Assembly: GCA_946894095.1 (NCBI GenBank)
Contig: OX335653.1
Location: 8,623,001 to 8,687,000 of the forward strand
DNA length: 64,000 nt
Direction of reading: 5' to 3'
From: Incurvaria masculella
Lineage: Eukaryota > Arthropoda > Insecta > Lepidoptera > Incurvariidae
Numbering within the stretch: the stretch's first letter is position 1; every line of letters begins with the position of its first letter. The translations under genes and the position numbers were made by a program. The notes under the pieces are model-generated. The model did no database searches. It worked only from the letters and a program-made list of their open reading frames with translations, and had not been told where the DNA came from. Shown in pieces: positions 11,620 to 21,494 of the stretch.

Positions 11620-12760
11620 GACCGAGCGAAATTCGTGCGAAAACAAGAAATGGAGGAATGGCCAAACTGCGAATATGGGGAATCCCGGAATTCGGAGCGA
11701 CTGTCGTATCTCTTAACTTGCAAAAAACATCCGCAATTTCACGTTTTCATACGAATTTTGCTTTGTCTGGGAGAGACATCATCCGCACCCAGCCTCTCCG
11801 GCCGACCTGTGTCTATTGCGTAACCAAACGTCACGCCAGCCCGCGGACTATTCGTCTCGGCGCGACCGCTCGGAAGGGAATCTCAGCCATTTTGATTGCA
11901 CCTCAATAATTGATTGCAGCCGCTTTGATTAAAGGATTCCGCTGTGGAGATAATCGCTGTGGGCGGCGCGGCAGCGGCCGTTGCGGTGTCGGCGGAGTGG
12001 ATGTCGGGGGGAGGGGGGGAGAGGTGTTGCCAGCGAATACATTGTCTGCTGGGTAATGAGAATAATTCGGTGGTGATTAAACATATTGAAATTCAATTAT
12101 GCAAAACCGATTCAAAATTCACTCGAAGATATGCTTCAGTGACATGTCGGTGAATCTAGCTTTACTATACGAATTGAAATGATGTAAGAAATAAAAAACA
12201 AAATATAAGTTTGTTTTTCAAATCACTTTTTTTTTCAATTTAAATAAAAGTGACTCCACCTCGTTTCGTTCAGGAAATTTCGCAAATCACACAAAATGGC
12301 CTTTCCAAAAATTAACCAAAATTAAATGTTCATCGCGGCCGACCCGGCGGGCGTTATTTATAAGCCCGACAGGACAAACAAAAAGATAATCCCTTTCCCT
12401 CGCTGACGGAGCGGCGCCGGAAGCTCGCGAAAAATTATAAACTCCGCCCGGGAAATTGCTGAAGTTGTTTGATTAAATTAAAAAGTTCGGGCGGTGACGT
12501 CATTAAGCAGGAACATTGTATTTCACTCAGCGCTCACTTAGCGGCTGCGCTGGGCCTCCGAGCGCGGTGTCGGGGTCTCCTCGCGGGGGTGACTACCGCG
12601 AGGTGTGAAGGCTTTTACGTGTTCGGCGAAATGGGGCTGCGCTTGTCACTCGTTTTGCCCACCAAGTTTCGGTTCTTATGTCGCCATAGTATTTCAAACG
12701 GCTTCCTCGTACCTCGGTGCTAACTTTGCGTCGAGAAGGGAATTGAAACTAAGATGTTGA
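11620..12760. promoter_or_regulatory. Long GC-rich region, candidate Hox cis-regulatory module
   Basis: GC-rich sequence interspersed with AT-rich homeodomain-type motifs (CAATAATTGATTG near 11905, TTATTTATAA near 12354) and one palindromic CRE TGACGTCA at 12495-12502. It is repeat-free across more than 1 kb in a repeat-loaded region, which suggests constraint. Several overlapping ORFs exist but none has a domain I know. Confidence 0.35.
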
Positions 12761-13140
12761 AGTGGGCACATAAAAAAAATAAGTACTGATTTTGTAATTT
12801 GTGGATTATAAATGAACGTTAATTTTTAAATTGTTCCAAAATTTTTTTTTTATATTATACGTCATCATAAAATAAAGAAAAATATGAAAAATGACTTCTT
12901 AAAAATAGCTGCATTTCCGGGCTCATATAGATTGTTTTATGTTAAAAGCGGCATTTGATGTACGCCAGGAACTCACATAACAGGTGCCCGACGATGCCTA
13001 TAGGCTTTAGATATTGCACGGGGGGTGCGAAGGTACCGCACGGCCAGGTGCTCCTTCATGTCATGTTTAAAGGACCTCAGAATGTACTTTAGGAGAAATA
13101 CCTCGGAAGGGAGTGGATTCCACAGTTTACTGATGCTATT

Positions 13141-13532
13141 TTATATGCAATTTTACATGGATGGCTACCAACTACCGTTTTGATAGTATCCCAATACACC
13201 ACCACATTCCTGAAGAAATTAGGTGCCATGCCAGGACCATTCTTTATGAGCACGCTACACTGAACTGGATGGAAAACACGGAAAATTGTTCATTGCCGCT
13301 TCAACCATAGTTTCATCCAATGCGGTGGTATCGACCCGGGCGGGCGTAACCCTATCAGCTAGTAGGGAAAAGGGTCTTCCAGTTTTACACGGGCCCCGAA
13401 ACAGCTTGAATTCGTATCGAAATGCACTTATCCAATACAAAAAAATAAAGAAAGTGGTGCATGACGGGCGAGGATTTGAGCCCATAACCTGTCGCATGAA
13501 AAGCAAGTCCTCTAGCCCCTACAACACGAGCA
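13141..13532 (-). mobile_element. SINE, tRNA-headed, full length
   Basis: The minus strand runs from a tRNA-like head (diverged A-box; B-box-like GGGCTCAAATCC) through the body to CCATCCATGTAAAATTGC. Moderately diverged. ORFs here are SINE sequence. Confidence 0.8.
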
Positions 13533-13869
13533 GGACACCGATAAAGAGAAGCTGTTCATCCAATTTTCAACTCACGCTCTATCTAAAGTTTTGCGAAGTC
13601 ACAGTTATGAGACTTCACCAAAGTGCAGGAGCGGCCAGTCTGCAGCTTCCTTTATTAAAGCCGACTAATCAATTTATAACGGTTATTTGGAAAAAAGCCA
13701 TATTATTCATAATCTTTTTTCCTTTTAAATCGTAATATATAATAGGTAAGTCCCATTATTGTTCATATATTCCCGCAATCTTTTATGAAAACAATATATT
13801 GAAAGGCACATTATCATATCAATCTATCACTAAGTGTGATTTATTTTAATCGACACTTAAAGGGCCTTT

Positions 13870-13960
13870 ATTGCTAAAGTTCTGATTATCCAGTACTCTT
13901 ATTGATTGCAAGCTGCTAAGAAATTAGGTGAAAAAGGCCTATAAGTATATGCAAATACTA
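13870..13960. repeat. Unclassified dispersed repeat, copy 2
   Basis: Second copy of the 785-890 repeat, in the same orientation and shorter in the middle. It includes TTGCAAGCTGCTAAGAAA and AGGTGAAAAAGGCC. Confidence 0.5.
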
Positions 13961-14847
13961 AACACCCATACGATGATTCATGACATACCACTATCCGATT
14001 AGCGATTAACAGGTATCTAGTTAGTTTTGGCATGACGGCCTTCACTGGTAACTAATAGATATTTCTTGAATATGCTCTAGCAAAAACAATTTACACTACT
14101 TTAAAAGCTACCAAAGCTTGGTTCAATTTAATTTTAGAGAAGAACGCCATCTTCTCGCCGCAGGAGAACTGGTTATGAGAAATCTATTCCGTCTCTACCG
14201 GAAGACTCCGCATCTCCTAAATACAAGGAGTGAAAAAGGTGCTCTGCCAAATATTAATTACTTCACATCTTTAGATTTTGGATTCTGGCGGCCGTGGACG
14301 AACGAAGTGTGGGAAGACCACCCGCCAGATGGGACGACGACATCAAGTGCGTCGGCGGAAAGCAGTGGTTCCGTACCGCTGAAGGCCGGGAGGACTGGAG
14401 GAAAATTGGAGAGGCGTATGTCCAGCAGTGGACGCAAACACGCTGACTGACTTTAGATTTTTTACTATTTCCGATGCTGTAATATATAAATCGATTTTAT
14501 TAAAATAATTTCATTTTAAAAATAATATATTCATCTTAAAGTTATTGGCCGAGGCCCAGTAAAAAAATGAATACTAAAAAAATATAATGTAATAAATATT
14601 TGGAACCATGCGTGTATACTGACTCCATATTGCATTGTGTACTTCATACAAAATGTATTAGGGGATTTATAAAACGGGGGATTTGAATTTTAGGTATTTA
14701 TTTGGGGTTCCATAGCTAAAACTAAGAGCAGGATCTAAGATTAATCAAACATCCACGATAACGCTAAAAATAAATATACATATATAGCGATAAAAAAATA
14801 CATTTACTTAAAACGGGCGTCAATGCATAATAAATGGATCATGGTTT

Positions 14848-15223
14848 TTAGGGTTCCGTACCCAAAGGGTGAAAACGAAACCCTATTACTAAGCCTCCGC
14901 TGTCCGTCCGTCCGTCCGTCCGTCCGTCCGTCCGTCCGTCCGTCCGTCCGTCCGTCCGTCCGTCCGTCCGTCTGTCCGTCCGTCCGTCCGTCCGTCTGTC
15001 CGTCTGTCACAGGGCTGTATCTCAGTAACCTTAACAGGTAGACAGCTGAAATTTTCACAGAGTGTGTATTTATTTTGCCGCTATAACAACAAATAGGTAA
15101 GATTAACAAAATAATTAAAATTAAAGGGGGCTCCCATACAAAAAACGTGATTTTTTTGTTTTTTTTCTACGATGGTACGGAACCCTTCATGTGCGAGTCC
15201 GACTCGCACTTGGCCGGTTTTTT
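14848..15223 (+). mobile_element. MITE with expanded (GTCY)n microsatellite
   Basis: Begins TAGGGTTCCGTACCC and has a partial inverted match GGTACGGAACCCT near 15175, followed by CGAGTCCGACTCGCAC and TTGGCCGGTTTTT. This is the lepidopteran MITE type that carries a hitchhiking GTCC/GTCT array (recalled from literature). No transposase. Confidence 0.75.
14901..15008. repeat. (GTCC)n/(GTCT)n microsatellite, about 27 units
   Basis: A tetranucleotide array inside the MITE, mostly GTCC with GTCT interruptions toward the 3' side. It creates spurious Asp-Gly-Arg-Thr and Pro-Ser-Val-Arg ORFs. Confidence 0.97.
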
Positions 15224-16056
15224 TATGAAATGAAAAAAAAAATTGATCTTCTAATAAAAGAGGCATGTCTAAAATGAAACTATATGTAGTTGTAAAAATA
15301 TTTTTAAAATATAGCCTCTAATGATATCCACTAATTGTATAAGTTTGTATTAAATGTAAATATATACTTTATTTTACACAAACTATTACTACAAAGTACA
15401 TCCTACCTACTGAACAGACGCTAAACTTAAAGTAGAGCAACTTTAGGACACTCTGCAATCACTCCTATTCCATATAGAACTCTACAAAATAAATCAACTC
15501 TACTTTGTGTGACTCGCACTCACAATAGTTCGTCCGCTAATTGACAAATAGTGGAAATGATTAATACAGACTCTGAGAATTTTCCAGAAATATCCCCTTT
15601 GATCGTGTTCTTGATATACTGCGCTCTGCTGTTGTACGAGAAGTGATATTAATATTGTTTTTAATTCGGCGTCGTGTGAGCCCCTCGGATTGCTGAAATC
15701 CATGTTTTAAATGGTTAGCATGAATAAATTAGAATATAACTTCGTAGGTTTACATGGTTCTTACTGTAAATATTTGTTTGCAAACATAAAGTTTCCCGGT
15801 GCATGAGACATGGTCGCGTCGCTCTAGGCTCAGAGCAACATCGAGCGCCGGGAAATCATATAACCTTTCAATTGTATTAACTAAAATAATTTGATATGTT
15901 ATCTGAGACGAAAAAACGAATCATGGATGCTACCAATGATCTAAAAATTTCTTGATACCGTTTCTTATGGCAAAGAAACTATGTATTTGTAATTAAAAGG
16001 TTTGAAAATAAAGTCTGAAAATTTAAAAACAATATACTTTGTAAATCATATGTTTC
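15224..16056. other. AT-rich spacer between two MITEs, one hairpin
   Basis: No gene seen. Contains an RNA-like stem-loop at 15792-15855. Confidence 0.4.
15792..15855. repeat. Nested stem-loop, possible structured RNA
   Basis: TTCCCGGTGC (15793-15802) pairs with GCGCCGGGAA (15845-15854) with one G-U pair; inside, GCTCT/AGAGC (15821-15836) form a second stem. No Pol III boxes or known family recognised. Confidence 0.3.
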
Positions 16057-16352
16057 TAGGGTTCCATACCCAAGGGGTGAAAACGGAACCCTATGACTAA
16101 GCCTCCGCTGTCCGTCCGTCCGTCCGTCTGTCATAGGGATGTATCTTATGAACCGTAACAGGTATATAGGTAGCTGAAATTTTCACAGTGTGTGTATTTA
16201 ATTTGCCGCTATAACAAAAAAAGTAACATTTAAAAATAATAAGAACTAAAGGGGGTCCCCATACAAAAAACCAGATTATTTTTCTGTTAAATCTTGTTCG
16301 ATGGTACCGAACCCTTCGTGTGTGAGCCCGACTCGCACTTAGCCGGTTTTTT
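16057..16352 (+). mobile_element. (GTCY)n MITE with short array
   Basis: Same family and orientation as 14848-15223: TAGGGTTCCATACCC start, AAGCCTCCGCTGTCCGTCC, and a TTAGCCGGTTTTT end. The array has only about 5 units (16109-16130). It lies 834 bp downstream of the other copy. Confidence 0.75.
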
Positions 16353-17159
16353 TATTAACTGCATATATTAACTTATGAAGGTTTACAATGCGTTTTCATA
16401 TTAAAGGTACCACTTAATTCATCTTTTCATAATTACGTATGTGCCCAAAAATTAAAAAATACTGTATCTAATCAAGATAAGGTGTGCACGAAAATCCTGC
16501 AACCGCACTCATGAGCCAAGACCGCGGGTCTCAGCTGCGGTCGAAAAAGCGCAAAAAATAAAATTAAACAAGAGTAAAGGTTGGACCTCATAAACCGAAA
16601 GCATCGCCGTAAATCAAAAGCTCTCGGACGCGGTCATTATCAAATTATCTATACCACGTACGCTAGTTAATTTTTTACCGGTTACCGGGCCAAATGTCGC
16701 GGTCAGCGGTGACTGTGAGACCGGCGCTGAGGCGGCGCGAGGAAGCGCTGGGGGGGGGGGGGGGGGAGGCGGGATCTTCAAGGCGAAGGGGGGATTCATA
16801 GAAATAAGCGAGCCCACCCACGTTTTTTTAATAAAATAGTTTTATAAAATATCTATAGCTGAGCTAAAGCAGCTATAATGCATGGCGCATAAGGCACCCA
16901 ATTGGCAAATTATGTGAAGTTAATTACAAACTCTAACGGCATTTAATGAATGTTTCAATATGTCGTTTTATCGTCATCATGTCGTCAACAGTTTTTATTA
17001 ATTTAATTTTAATGTATGCTATCCACAAATTACTTACTTTAATGTTTTTAAATAAGTACTTAGTTATCGCCCTTAAGTTTGTAATGCAATGCTAAGTGTG
17101 TATTTATTTAAGTCAAAATCATTAATAACATAAGGGCAACTATTTTTGAACATGACCAC
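16353..17159. other. Noncoding stretch with GC-rich patch and G17 tract
   Basis: About 16680-16790 is GC-rich and includes 17 consecutive G at 16750-16766. The rest is AT-rich; no gene seen. Confidence 0.4.
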
Positions 17160-17293
17160 AGATGGCATACCTACTGCAAGGATCTTCCTTATAATGCACG
17201 GCTACGTGGAACCGGTAAACACCACAAGATAGACGCTGACAATTTTAGTTGCAATTATGGATTAACCCTACCTAGTAAGTAAAGAAAGGGAAG
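17160..17293 (-). mobile_element. SINE body fragment, 5S-type
   Basis: CTTCCTTATAATGCACGGCT and CCTACCTAGTAAGTAA carry the body variants of 5S-headed copies. Old and truncated at both ends. Confidence 0.55.
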
Positions 17294-18065
17294 CATTATT
17301 AAGGGATAGCAAACATCAAAATATATAAAATATTATTTTGAAATATATTTCGGACTATATCATGCAATATATAAATATAGTATAAATGTGTGATAAAAGA
17401 TGGGGTCAGTCACAAAATTACCCATGGATTTGTAATTATTTTACTACGGTAATGTTCTTCTTTAGGTTTTTCCCTGTAGATGCGAGTACATAGCCAACCA
17501 CCGAAAGTAGCTCGAATGTTGCGCAGGAGTCGAGGACCGCTCATTAACGATCGCTAATGAAGCTTGAACTTTGTAAATTTAAATGGCTGAGGGTGCGCCC
17601 ACCGGGGAGGAGTCGGCAGCAGGAGACGGCTACCAGCCACTGAATAAGTGAAGCGTTTTTGTGTATTCTTCGAGGAGCACTTCACTATGCTAAGACGTGG
17701 CCTTTGTAGGTGGTTATGCGAATTGGCGCAGGATTAAGTGTTACATTTTTCATTGTGTTTTATAGGTTTCTTATCGTATCGTGACGTATCGTACGTGATA
17801 TCTGTTGTACTCACAGTTTTACACAGTTGTTACATTGTGGACTTCTCTTGTATAGAAACATAAAAATTTGACACTAAATCATATATAAGATGACTTCTTC
17901 TTTATGTTCAATTACACAATTGTGTATATATTACTCTTAATTTATTTATGCACAGTACGCCCCAAACTTATATGCACCTCGCGCGTACAAAAAACGCTCT
18001 TGAGACAAGGGCATAGAGTACACGAGCGAGCTTTAGAGGCACATTTAAGTTTGTTGCGAACTATA
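17294..18065. other. Noncoding stretch, nothing recognised
   Basis: A short GC-richer patch near 17585-17640. No gene or repeat family identified. Confidence 0.35.
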
Positions 18066-18396
18066 ACTTGGCATGGATGGCTTATATGTATCTCACCCAC
18101 CGTCATGATAATTTAACTTAACCTAACCTTAACGTTTAACTTAACCTTAACGTTACCAACGTACCATATTCCTGAACACCCGCTTTCGAACATCTTTTCA
18201 GCTAGTCAGATGATACCAACTCAGGCGGGTTTAGCCCCAGCACCTAATACTACACTTACAATTTTACAAGGATAGCGAACCCTGGAACAGCTCGCATTCG
18301 TGATAAAAAGCACAACTCACAAAGAGAACGCATGAACGGGGCGGGCATTTGAACCCATGACCTGAAAGGCAAGGTACGTCGCTCTGAGCTACGATG
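18066..18396 (-). mobile_element. SINE, tRNA-headed, with internal TTAAC-rich repeat
   Basis: Minus-strand head with GGTCATGGGTTCAAATGCC (B-box GGTTCAAATGC) and CGTAGCTCAGAG, then the body to CCATCCATGCC. On the + strand, 18113-18164 within the copy holds two near-identical blocks of TTAACTTAACCTAACCTTAACG type, absent from other copies. Confidence 0.7.
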
Positions 18397-19156
18397 TTCT
18401 ATTCACATAGTTCATTCTTGATCATAACTGTTAAGATCTAAAACACTCATAACCTTTGATACTCAGAAATAACAGAAAGTATGGGAACATCGTTGAGGTT
18501 TTGTAAGTAGACGAAATTAAATATTTTAATTGCCCGCCGATCTTGTCACCACCTTACAAAGTCATGCGGGCCGACTCGGCGGCACGGATGGCGGCTTGTC
18601 ACTCATGCTCCATCAACTGTTGGAAAATCTCTCGCTCGATATGACAGCCGGGTCAAACGCACATGTCGCACGACCGCGACGTGACTGTATGTTATCTTCC
18701 CATCTCATTTTGGTCCGCCGGCCCGACCCAGGGACAGACAAAGATAGTGGCTCCAAACTTGACTCTCATTTCTAAGAATGTGCCGCCTCGGAGCAGTTAT
18801 CTGCGGAAGAACGCGGCGTCGCACCGCGGACAGGTTGTGTGCACTAATAGGCAGTTTACTTAGAAACTTTTAAAGTTTACGACGTCTCGCGCGTAGTGAC
18901 AGGGGACGCCGCGACATGTGTCAGTCACTGTCCACCGTCACTCCGCTTCGGCGACCTCCATGTTGGTTCTGGCCGCCGGCCGGTCTCGCGCCACCGGCCG
19001 ATGGGGCCCGTCCCTAATGTCCCGCCGAACCCACGCGCGACACTCTGCCAAAACAAACACCCGCTCGATCGGAGTTCGCGCTCATCGATCCTCGTGCAAA
19101 AAACCTATTTAAATTTAGCACGATCAAACTGAGAACGTTAACCCTTCTCTTTGCAG
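18397..19156. promoter_or_regulatory. GC-rich region just upstream of the Antp coding exon
   Basis: About 18530-19080 is GC-rich with no repeats recognised, ending in the polypyrimidine tract and acceptor at 19156. It may hold intronic regulatory sequence or part of a promoter/leader exon. Several ORFs in all frames look like composition effects. Confidence 0.3.
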
Positions 19157-19172
19157 ATCGGACGAGACTCCG

Positions 19173-19226
19173 ATGCGGAGACCGTCACCGCTGCCGGCCG
19201 GGTCGAACGCAAGCAACCGGCGATAG
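19173..19226 (+). other. uORF 1 in Antp leader (17 codons)
   Basis: ATG at 19173 reads MRRPSPLPAGSNASNRR and stops at TAG. It lies wholly within the presumed 5'UTR, 140 nt before the Antp start. If the acceptor at 19156 is used, this AUG comes before the Antp AUG in every mRNA and could lower translation. Drosophila Antp leaders also carry many upstream AUGs and were reported to use internal initiation. Confidence 0.4.
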
Positions 19227-19251
19227 GAGTTCGCGCGAGCTAGTGAAGTGA

Positions 19252-19278
19252 ATGGAATCCGATAGGAACCGCGAGTGA
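19252..19278 (+). other. uORF 2 in Antp leader (8 codons)
   Basis: ATG at 19252 in context GTGAATGG reads MESDRNRE and stops at TGA, 88 nt before the Antp ATG. The distance would allow reinitiation. It could also occur by chance. Confidence 0.35.
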
Positions 19279-19366
19279 GGTCCCTCGTGCGTGGCGACGG
19301 TCGGCCGCGCGGCCGAGGCCCGGGACGGAGGAGGCGGACGGGACCCCCGCGGGGTTCGGCCCCGCC

Positions 19367-19430
19367 ATGAGCGCCAACAACTGCGACAGCATGTCCTCGT
19401 ACTTCGCCAATTCGTACGTGCCGGACATGC

Positions 19431-19462
<32 letters not shown>

Positions 19463-20084
19463 CACCAGCAGCACATGCACTACGGCGGCGTGCCGCAGCA
19501 GGGGCCCGAGATGGAGCCCGGCTGCGAGCAGCAGGCGCTGCGGCCGGCTCAGCACCACTACCCGCCCGCGCAGCCGGCGCCCGGCATGCCCTACCCGCGC
19601 TTCCCGCCCTACGACCGGCTCGGCTACTACGGCGGCCAGCACATGGACCAGAACGGCGGTTACAGGCCGGACAGCCCGCCGCACATGGGCCACATGGGGC
19701 CCGGGGGCCCGCCGAACGGCCACCAGCCGCCCGCGGTGTACGCGTCGTGCAAGCTGCAGGCGGCGGCGGCGCACGGAGGCGGCGGCGGTGCGCTCTCGGG
19801 CAGCCCGCCGCTCGAGCAGGCGCACCACATGGCGGCGGCGGCGCAGGGCATGGGCGGCGGCGGCGGCGGGGGCGCGCACATGCCGCACGGCGGCGGCATG
19901 GCGCACGGCATGCCGCCGCCGCACCAGCAGCACCTCATGTACGTGGACGAGATGCAGCACCAGACGCAGATGCCGCCCATGCACCAGCAGCCGATGCACG
20001 CGCAACAACCGCCGCAGCCGCCGCCGCCCAACACCAACGCCTCGCTCCCCAGCCCGCTCTACCCCTGGATGCGGAGTCAATTTG
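19367..20084 (+). CDS. Antp: Antennapedia, coding exon 1 (N-terminal part with YPWM motif)
   Basis: Codes residues 1-239 plus the first base of codon 240 of a homeotic transcription factor that sets thoracic segment identity in the nucleus. The N-terminus (NCDSMSSYF, 5-13), the block MPYPRFPPYDR (74-84), VYASCKLQAA (124-133) and the hexapeptide YPWM (232-235), which binds the Exd/Pbx cofactor, match the Antp family. Between them lie low-complexity Gly runs (nine at 23-31, seven at 163-169), Ala runs, and a Met/His/Gln/Pro-rich stretch (about 171-222). The start is the first in-frame ATG, in context GCCATGA. The exon ends at TTTG/GTGAGT, a near-consensus donor, leaving phase 1. It is far more GC-rich than its surroundings. 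Reading on into the intron gives only 16 more codons before a stop. Ubx, Scr and ftz are excluded by the conserved blocks and by the homeodomain exon. Confidence 0.97.
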
Positions 20085-20159
20085 GTGAGTTAAAAATACC
20101 TAACATGTTTACCTACTTGTTAACACTAGAATAGTAGCCAACTTTAACATAGAAAGGTT

Positions 20160-20560
20160 ATACAAAAGCACAGAAGGGGTCCATCATACATTTTCAGGTG
20201 TATTTTTGCACCACCTTCTACTCAAGGGTGCTCGGAGTCTGTTGAATGTTTTTAAAACTGTTATTTTTTCACTATTTTTAGTACTTCGCAACCTTAGGAG
20301 TCGTATCCTAAAAAAAAATATTATCGGAACTCCCCTGAGATATACACTATTTTTTTTAAATATATTCAAATTGGGTGACAGTATGCGGAGATATCGAGTG
20401 ACATACAGACAATAGAAAAAAATTAACAAGCTAAAATCCACCAGGCAGTTTAGGCTGCATACATACATACACACATACACACATTCGAAAAACATAACTC
20501 TCCTTCTTGCGCAGTCGGGTAAAAACACACTGACGAATTGAGAATTTTCGCCTTTTTTGA
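20160..20560. repeat. Candidate lepidopteran repeat with CATA-rich microsatellite
   Basis: The minus strand reads GCGCAAGAAGGAGAGTTATG then TTTTTCGAATGTGTG and a (TGTA)-like array (20457-20483), wording I associate with common moth repeats. Termini not resolved. Confidence 0.35.
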
Positions 20561-20606
20561 GGTAGATTAAAAACAAATTATGCTTTGAAAGAGGTTAGTT
20601 TTCTCT

Positions 20607-20640
20607 AAGTAACTGGACATGGATGGCTAAACCATACTTC
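20607..20640 (-). mobile_element. SINE 3'-tail fragment
   Basis: GTAACTGGACATGGATGGCT is the conserved 3' end of the SINE family; the body is missing. Confidence 0.4.
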
Positions 20641-21084
20641 GTGTCGGCTGGCTTGTCTGGTGCTGGATAGCTCTAAATGTTCCCAATTTTTTATGCTTCT
20701 GGAACAGTACCTTAATTGCATGATTATATTGCAGAGAATTAAATCAGCCATTTTTAAGCTATACAGACATGTAATAAATACGTTATTTCTAATTATATAA
20801 GTTATGTAGTAAAGGGCGGAGTTGAGATCTAGAAATGGTAAAATGGCGAATAACTTGAAACACAGAGATCCAGGCACCATTTCTTCACAATTTCGTCATC
20901 TGAAGATTTATGCATCTTTTGTTTAGACCACAATAAATTATCACAATCCATCGAATATTTCAAATGTTTTTTTAAGTTCAATTCGACCGTTTTCAGTACG
21001 CGCGCGGTGTTCCAACAATTATGTTTACCGAAACTAAGTCTGGTAGGTATATTTTGTAAAAAGGCCTATTCATGAAATTAGATC

Positions 21085-21266
21085 AACACACCTTATGGAA
21101 ACTAGGTGACAATCCAAGAACTTCCTTATATTTCACGGCTAAATTTAACTGGATAGTAAACGCAAAAAAATTTTCATTGCCACAGCGACGATCGTTCATT
21201 CAATACGATGGTACCAACCCGGGCGGGAATGACCCTACCATTTACTAATATTCCGAACCACGAATG
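21085..21266 (-). mobile_element. SINE body fragment, 5S-type
   Basis: GGAAACTAGGTGAC, TTCCTTATATTTCACGGCT and ACCAACCCGGGCGGG place it in the 5S-type body. The head and the 3' tail are absent. Confidence 0.65.
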
Positions 21267-21461
21267 ATAAATTCCTTTCCTCTTACGATATGCACCGGAA
21301 GAAATGCACGTATCAATTGTTTTTATTTTAAAACAAAAATCAACTCAGAAAGTATCTTTGGTAACATAATTTTAATGAGTAACATTCATTATAACAACTT
21401 AAAAACAGTATATGACTATTCGAAAAAACGCAAAAAAAAACGTCGTAATTAATTTAACTAG

Positions 21462-21494
21462 ATATTATATTTTGACACTGTCAAAATATAATAT
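21462..21494. repeat. Near-perfect 33-bp AT-rich palindrome
   Basis: ATATTATATTTTGACA and its complement are separated by one base. Confidence 0.9.

Larger units (their letters stand above)
19157..19366 (+). other. Antp: Antp 5'UTR segment in the first coding exon
   Basis: The sequence CCCTTCTCTTTGCAG ending at 19156 is a strong polypyrimidine tract plus acceptor, so a noncoding upstream exon is probably spliced here. That fits the Drosophila gene, which has several 5' noncoding exons and two promoters. The 210-nt leader is GC-rich and holds two short uORFs (listed separately). The upstream exon itself could not be located, so the start rests on the acceptor match alone. Confidence 0.6.

Noticed and set aside
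13286..13735. 149-codon ORF
   Set aside because: Runs through a minus-strand SINE and into unrelated flanking sequence; no domain.
14804..15109. Asp-Gly-Arg-Thr repeat protein ORF and its + strand partner
   Set aside because: Purely the translation of the (GTCY)n microsatellite in a MITE.
19124..20080. 318-codon antisense ORF over the Antp coding exon
   Set aside because: High GC and biased third positions remove stop codons on the opposite strand. The product is a monotonous Arg/His/Val/Leu mix with no domain.
19291..20088. 265-codon + strand ORF in another frame
   Set aside because: Shadow of the Antp frame in GC-rich DNA; Ala/Arg-rich with no conserved block.
20085..20134. Intron-retention Antp isoform ending 16 codons into the intron
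   Set aside because: The donor is near consensus and the readthrough residues are not Hox-like; nothing in the sequence supports a regulated isoform.
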